Positions 60,548-64,000 of a stretch of DNA of 64,000 bases are shown piece after piece. The notes below the pieces were generated by a model. The model was given only the letters and a program-made list of their open reading frames with translations. It had not been told where the DNA came from and searched no databases. The stretch spans positions 88,021 through 152,020 of the forward strand of contig QUFC01000005.1 of assembly GCA_003478355.1 (NCBI GenBank). The letters run 5' to 3'. The DNA is from Lachnospiraceae bacterium AM48-27BH. Lineage in GTDB: Bacteria; Bacillota; Clostridia; Lachnospirales; Lachnospiraceae. The position numbers were made by a program, and so were the translations under genes. Every line of letters begins with the position of its first letter. The first letter of the stretch is position 1.

Positions 60548-61462
60548 ATGTTAGATATTTGCCTGCTGGGAACCGGTGGCATGATGCCGCTTCCGTACCG
60601 GTGGCTGACTGCTATGATGGCCAGATGTGATGGCAGCAGTCTTCTCATTGATTGCGGAGAAGGAACCCAGATTGCGTTAAAAGAAAAAGGGTGGAGTCCC
60701 AAGCCCATTGATGTGATCTGTTTTACCCATTACCATGCAGATCATGTCAGCGGTCTTCCTGGACTATTACTGACCATGGGCAATGCGGAGCGGACAGAGC
60801 CCCTGTTGCTGATCGGCCCCAAGGGACTGAAACGAGTAATCGATGCCTTGCGGATCATTGCGCCGGAGCTTCCATTTGAAATCCGGTATCTGGAACTTTC
60901 TGAGCCAAGAGAACAACTGAAGGTGGGGCCTTATGTGATCGATGCATACCGTGTAAATCACGGCGTTATCTGCTATGGCTATACCATTTCTATCCCGAGA
61001 ACCGGTAAATTTGATCTGGAACGGGCCAAGAGCCAGAATATTCCGATGAAATTATGGAACCGCCTCCAGAAGGGAGAAACCATTGAACAGGATGGTGTCT
61101 GTTATACACCTGAGATGGTGCTGGGACCGGCAAGACGGGGGTTGAAGGTTACTTATTGCACAGATACCAGACCGGTTCCGGTGATTGCAGAATATGCGGC
61201 GGATTCTGATCTGTTTATTTGTGAAGGAATGTATGGGGAAGATGGGAAAGAAGCCAAGGCAAGAGAAAAGAAGCACATGACCTTTTACGAGGCGGCCAAG
61301 CTGGCCAAGGAAGCCCAGCCGAAGGAAATGTGGCTGACTCATTACAGCCCATCTTTAACCAGACCGGAAGAATTTATAGACAAAGTACGGGAAATCTTCC
61401 CAAGAACCATTGCAGCGAAAGACGGAAGAACCGTAGAACTGGAATTTGATGATAACGAGTGA
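60548..61462 (+). CDS. rnz: Ribonuclease Z-type metallo-beta-lactamase protein
   Basis: A 304-residue MBL-fold protein. LLIDCGEGTQIALKEKGWSP, the zinc motif FTHYHADHVSGLPGLL, then VNHGVICYGYTI and CTDTRPVP match tRNA 3'-processing RNase Z. The motif WLTHYSPS near the end holds the last histidine. SD TTGGAGAATCAAT. It lies between tsaB/rimI and tsaD, all linked to tRNA. Confidence 0.9.
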   Translation: MLDICLLGTGGMMPLPYRWLTAMMARCDGSSLLIDCGEGTQIALKEKGWSPKPIDVICFTHYHADHVSGLPGLLLTMGNAERTEPLLLIGPKGLKRVIDALRIIAPELPFEIRYLELSEPREQLKVGPYVIDAYRVNHGVICYGYTISIPRTGKFDLERAKSQNIPMKLWNRLQKGETIEQDGVCYTPEMVLGPARRGLKVTYCTDTRPVPVIAEYAADSDLFICEGMYGEDGKEAKAREKKHMTFYEAAKLAKEAQPKEMWLTHYSPSLTRPEEFIDKVREIFPRTIAAKDGRTVELEFDDNE

Positions 61463-61524
61463 ACAAAAGAGAAATTCATGATCAGAGATCGTGATGACAG
61501 AATATAGAAAGCCGGGAAAATATT

Positions 61525-62561
61525 ATGAAAAAACATATGGTAGAAGAAGACGTATACATTCTGGCCATTGAAAGTTCCTGCGATGAGACGGCAGCGGCCG
61601 TTGTGAAAAATGGAAGACAGGTTCTTTCCAATGTGATCTCATCCCAGATCGCACTGCATACCTTATATGGCGGCGTGGTCCCGGAGATCGCATCCAGAAA
61701 ACACATTGAGAAGATCAACCAGGTCATTGAGGCAGCATTAAAGGAAGCGGATATGACCTTAGACCAGATGACAGCCATTGCAGTGACCTATGGTCCGGGA
61801 CTGGTTGGGGCTTTACTGGTAGGTGTGGCAGAAGCGAAGGCCATTGCTTATGCGGCAAAAAAGCCATTAGTAGGTGTACACCACATTGAAGGCCATGTTT
61901 CTGCCAATTTTATCGAACATCCAGATCTGGAGCCTCCATTTGTATGCCTGATCGTTTCGGGAGGACATACTCATCTGGTGGTTGTAAAAGATTATGGAGA
62001 GTTTGAAATTCTCGGAAGAACGCGAGATGATGCGGCAGGGGAAGCGTTTGACAAAGTAGCAAGAGCAGTGGGGCTGGGATATCCAGGCGGCCCGAAGGTT
62101 GATAAAGCAGCAAAAGAAGGAACCGCAATGCTGTTGTATTTCCACGTGCCAGGGTAGAAGGTGCCCCATATGACTTTAGTTTCAGCGGACTGAAATCTGC
62201 AGTGTTAAATCATATTAATCATGCACATATGATGGGGGAAGAGATCAATGTACCAGATCTGATGGCTTCTTTCCAGTATGCGGTGGTTGATGTACTGACT
62301 TCTCATGCGGTAGAGGCGGCAAAAAATCTGGGCTATGACAAAGTTGCCATTGCCGGAGGTGTTGCATCTAACTCTGCCCTGCGTGCAGAAATGAAAGAGG
62401 CCTGTGAGAAGGCTGGCCTGAAATTTTACTATCCATCACCGATTTTTTGTACAGATAATGCGGCAATGATCGGTGTAGCTGGTTATTATGAATACATCAA
62501 TGGAACCAGAAGTGGCTTGGACTTGAATGCTGTACCAAACTTAAAACTTGGTGAACGATAA
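61525..62561 (+). pseudogene. tsaD: tRNA t6A transferase TsaD, frameshifted in this sequence
   Basis: TsaD transfers threonylcarbamoyl to A37 of tRNA. The first frame has [15 protein letters not shown], the metal-binding HHIEGH and VSGGHTHL. It breaks at KEGT. The second frame continues from SFSGLKSAVLNH to GVASNSALR and CTDNAAMIG. Adding one A in GGAACCGC (near 62121) gives [20 protein letters not shown] without interruption. The gene is normally essential, so this is most likely a sequence deletion. Confidence 0.93.
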
Positions 62562-62579
62562 ACACCGGAGGTAGTGACC

Positions 62580-63293
62580 ATGAATGATCAGAAGAAGAAA
62601 ATATGCGCAGTCGTTTTGTCTGCAGGACGTGGCAGAAGGATGGAAAGTGTCATTCAGAAGCAGTATATGTGCCTGAATGGGAAACCGATGATCGCGCACA
62701 CTCTGGCGGCTTTTGAACGCAGCTGTGTAGATGAGATCATTCTGGTAGCCGGGGCCGGGGAAGAGGAATATTGCAGAAAAGAGATCGTGGAGGCAGAAGG
62801 CTTTCGGAAGGTAAAAACAGTAGTAACGGGCGGAAAAGAACGGTACGATTCAGTATTTGCCGGTCTGAAGGCGGCCTCTGGCTGCGATTATGTGCTGATC
62901 CATGACGGAGCCCGGCCGTGTGTGACGGAGGAGATCATCAGACATGCAGCAGTTGGAGCAGAGCAATATGGAGCCTGTGTTGTAGGGATGCCGGTGAAAG
63001 ACACCATCAAGGTAGCAGATAAAGAAGGTTACGCCTCCCATACTCCGGACCGGAGCTATCTCTGGATGGTTCAGACACCACAGGCATTTTCTTATGATCT
63101 GGTGTATGGGGCTTATGAGAAATTGTTTCGTGAGCAGGAATTTACCGGAGTGACCGATGATGCTATGGTAGTAGAACGCGAGACCAGTCAGAAGGTGAAG
63201 TTGATACCTGGCAGTTATAAGAATATTAAAGTAACTACTCCGGAGGACCTGGCAATCGCGGAGCTCTATTTGAAAGAAAATGCTGGTCGATAG
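62580..63293 (+). CDS. ispD: 2-C-methyl-D-erythritol 4-phosphate cytidylyltransferase
   Basis: The MEP-pathway enzyme for isoprenoid precursors, 237 residues. AVVLSAGRGRRMESVIQKQY (nucleotide loop, slightly altered from the GXGXRMG norm), DYVLIHDGARPCVTEE, YLWMVQTPQAFSYD and VTDDAMVVER are family motifs. GGAGGT lies 7 bases before this ATG; a GTG 6 bases earlier is too close. Confidence 0.93.
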   Translation: MNDQKKKICAVVLSAGRGRRMESVIQKQYMCLNGKPMIAHTLAAFERSCVDEIILVAGAGEEEYCRKEIVEAEGFRKVKTVVTGGKERYDSVFAGLKAASGCDYVLIHDGARPCVTEEIIRHAAVGAEQYGACVVGMPVKDTIKVADKEGYASHTPDRSYLWMVQTPQAFSYDLVYGAYEKLFREQEFTGVTDDAMVVERETSQKVKLIPGSYKNIKVTTPEDLAIAELYLKENAGR

Positions 63294-63380
63294 AAAAAGT
63301 AACCAGGCAGGAAGATTTTCTGTTCTGATAATCCAGAAAAACGGGAAAAAACAAAAAATAGAAAAAATAGAAAAAACTAG

Positions 63381-63409
63381 TTGACATTTGGAAATGAACA
63401 TGGTAGACT
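63381..63409 (+). promoter_or_regulatory. rRNA operon promoter P1
   Basis: TTGACA, 17 bases, TAGACT, preceded by long A-runs that could act as an UP element. Confidence 0.7.
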
Positions 63410-63473
63410 ATCAGAGTTGCTGGTGTGTGCAAGACATCACAACAAAGAAAAATAAAAAAGTTCAAGAAACCTC

Positions 63474-63502
63474 TTGACAAGCTCCAAAAGCTATAGTATA
63501 AT
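63474..63502 (+). promoter_or_regulatory. rRNA operon promoter P2
   Basis: TTGACA, 17 bases, TATAAT: full consensus, 93 bases after P1 and 14 bases before the first tRNA. Tandem promoters are usual for Firmicutes rRNA operons. Confidence 0.88.
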
Positions 63503-63516
63503 AGACAAGCACGTTT

Positions 63517-63602
63517 GGAGAGATATCGAAGCGGTCATAACGAGGCGGTCTTGAAAACCGTTTGTCCGAAAGGGCGCGTGGGTTCGAATCCCACTCTCTC
63601 CG
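63517..63602 (+). tRNA. tRNA-Ser (anticodon TGA)
   Basis: The acceptor GGAGAGA pairs with TCTCTCC. The anticodon loop CTTGAAA gives TGA. The long variable arm (TTTGTCCGAAAGGGCGCG) and GGTTCGAATCCC T-arm are those of a serine tRNA. No encoded CCA. Confidence 0.95.
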
Positions 63603-63649
63603 TTGGATAAATAAATCAAATAAGAAACAATGTTTAGGCATTGGTACAA

Positions 63650-63738
63650 GCAGAAGTACCCAAGTGGCTGAAGGGGCTCCCCTGGAAAGGGAGTAGGTCG
63701 TTAGTAGCGGCGCGAGGGTTCAAATCCCTCCTTCTGCG
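63650..63738 (+). tRNA. tRNA-Ser (anticodon GGA)
   Basis: The acceptor GCAGAAG pairs with CTTCTGC. The anticodon stem CTCCC/GGGAG holds loop CTGGAAA with anticodon GGA. There is a long variable arm and T-arm GGGTTCAAATCCC. No encoded CCA. No terminator separates it from 16S rRNA. Confidence 0.95.
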
Positions 63739-63926
63739 TTCGCTCGAAAGAGCGCGAGAACCTTGAAAATCAAAGATTGAACAGTATGTAAAACCCTGAA
63801 AATTCGAATAAAAAAGAGTCCTGGTTGGACGTCTTTGAATGAGAAAATTCAGAACAAAAACAAACCAAAACAACAGTAGAACGGTTTAAACATTAGCCAA
63901 GCTAAGTTCTAAACCCGGATACAAAC
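63739..63926 (+). other. 16S rRNA leader
   Basis: It holds a small CGCTC-GAAA-GAGCG hairpin and an A-rich, weakly structured spacer typical of rRNA leaders (processing and antitermination region). No gene is supported. Confidence 0.6.

Positions 63927-64000
<74 letters not shown>

Overview
The window is a piece of a low-to-mid G+C Firmicutes chromosome, most likely a Lachnospiraceae-type gut Clostridia. The evidence is the alpha-operon order infA-rpmJ-rpsM-rpsK-rpsD-rpoA-rplQ followed by an EcfA1-EcfA2-EcfT/truA/rplM/rpsI block, an unusually long L17, secreted proteins with glucan/choline-type cell-wall-binding repeats, a TetM-like GTPase fused to a YacP-type nuclease, strong Shine-Dalgarno sequences throughout, and a 16S start typical of clostridia. 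The species cannot be named from sequence alone.

Layout. 1-4.0 kb: translation and RNA polymerase genes ending in a strong terminator. 4.0-6.3 kb: two secreted repeat proteins. 6.3-11.2 kb: energy-coupling-factor transporter core, truA with an extra C-terminal domain, then rplM-rpsI. 11.15-28.93 kb: a decayed integrative island bounded by two 50-bp copies of the 3' end of rpsI, with a tyrosine-recombinase remnant beside the right copy. Its cargo is stress and metal handling: flavin reductases with HxlR regulators, LysR/LysE, AraC/ArsR, a CGGC-domain protein, an Rrf2 regulator with three tandem sirtuin-like genes, an internally deleted tag gene, two radical-SAM genes, an HMA chaperone, a metal P-type ATPase with a CzrA-like ArsR, and a compact ATPase-TOPRIM gene pair. 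28.9-36.95 kb: a second accessory stretch (UvrA-like ABC protein, YjbR, TetR with a perfect operator, two GNATs, SfsA, a methyltransferase, an esterase fragment, an intact tag).

37-63.3 kb: housekeeping background. It holds rsmH with a PD-(D/E)XK nuclease, an AGCS symporter, the GTPase-nuclease fusion, a GreA-like factor, hpf and secA separated by a cluster of DnaA-box-like sequences, prfB with its programmed frameshift, hom-lysC, tex, the tsaE-tsaB-rimI tRNA t6A block with tsaD further on, RNase Z and ispD. The window ends with tandem rRNA promoters, two tRNA-Ser genes and the first bases of 16S rRNA.

Six genes carry a single-base frameshift, and each one is explained by loss of one base from a short homopolymer. 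Two of them, tsaB and tsaD, are normally essential. The frameshifts should therefore be treated first as probable sequencing or assembly deletions and only second as gene decay.

The observations most worth following are the GTPase-YacP fusion, the three-sirtuin operon behind a perfect 15-bp inverted repeat, the ATPase-TOPRIM pair, the DnaA-box cluster before secA, the rpsI-targeted island, and a dispersed palindromic repeat found twice. All functional calls rest on reading the sequence and on knowledge of families; no database search was run.
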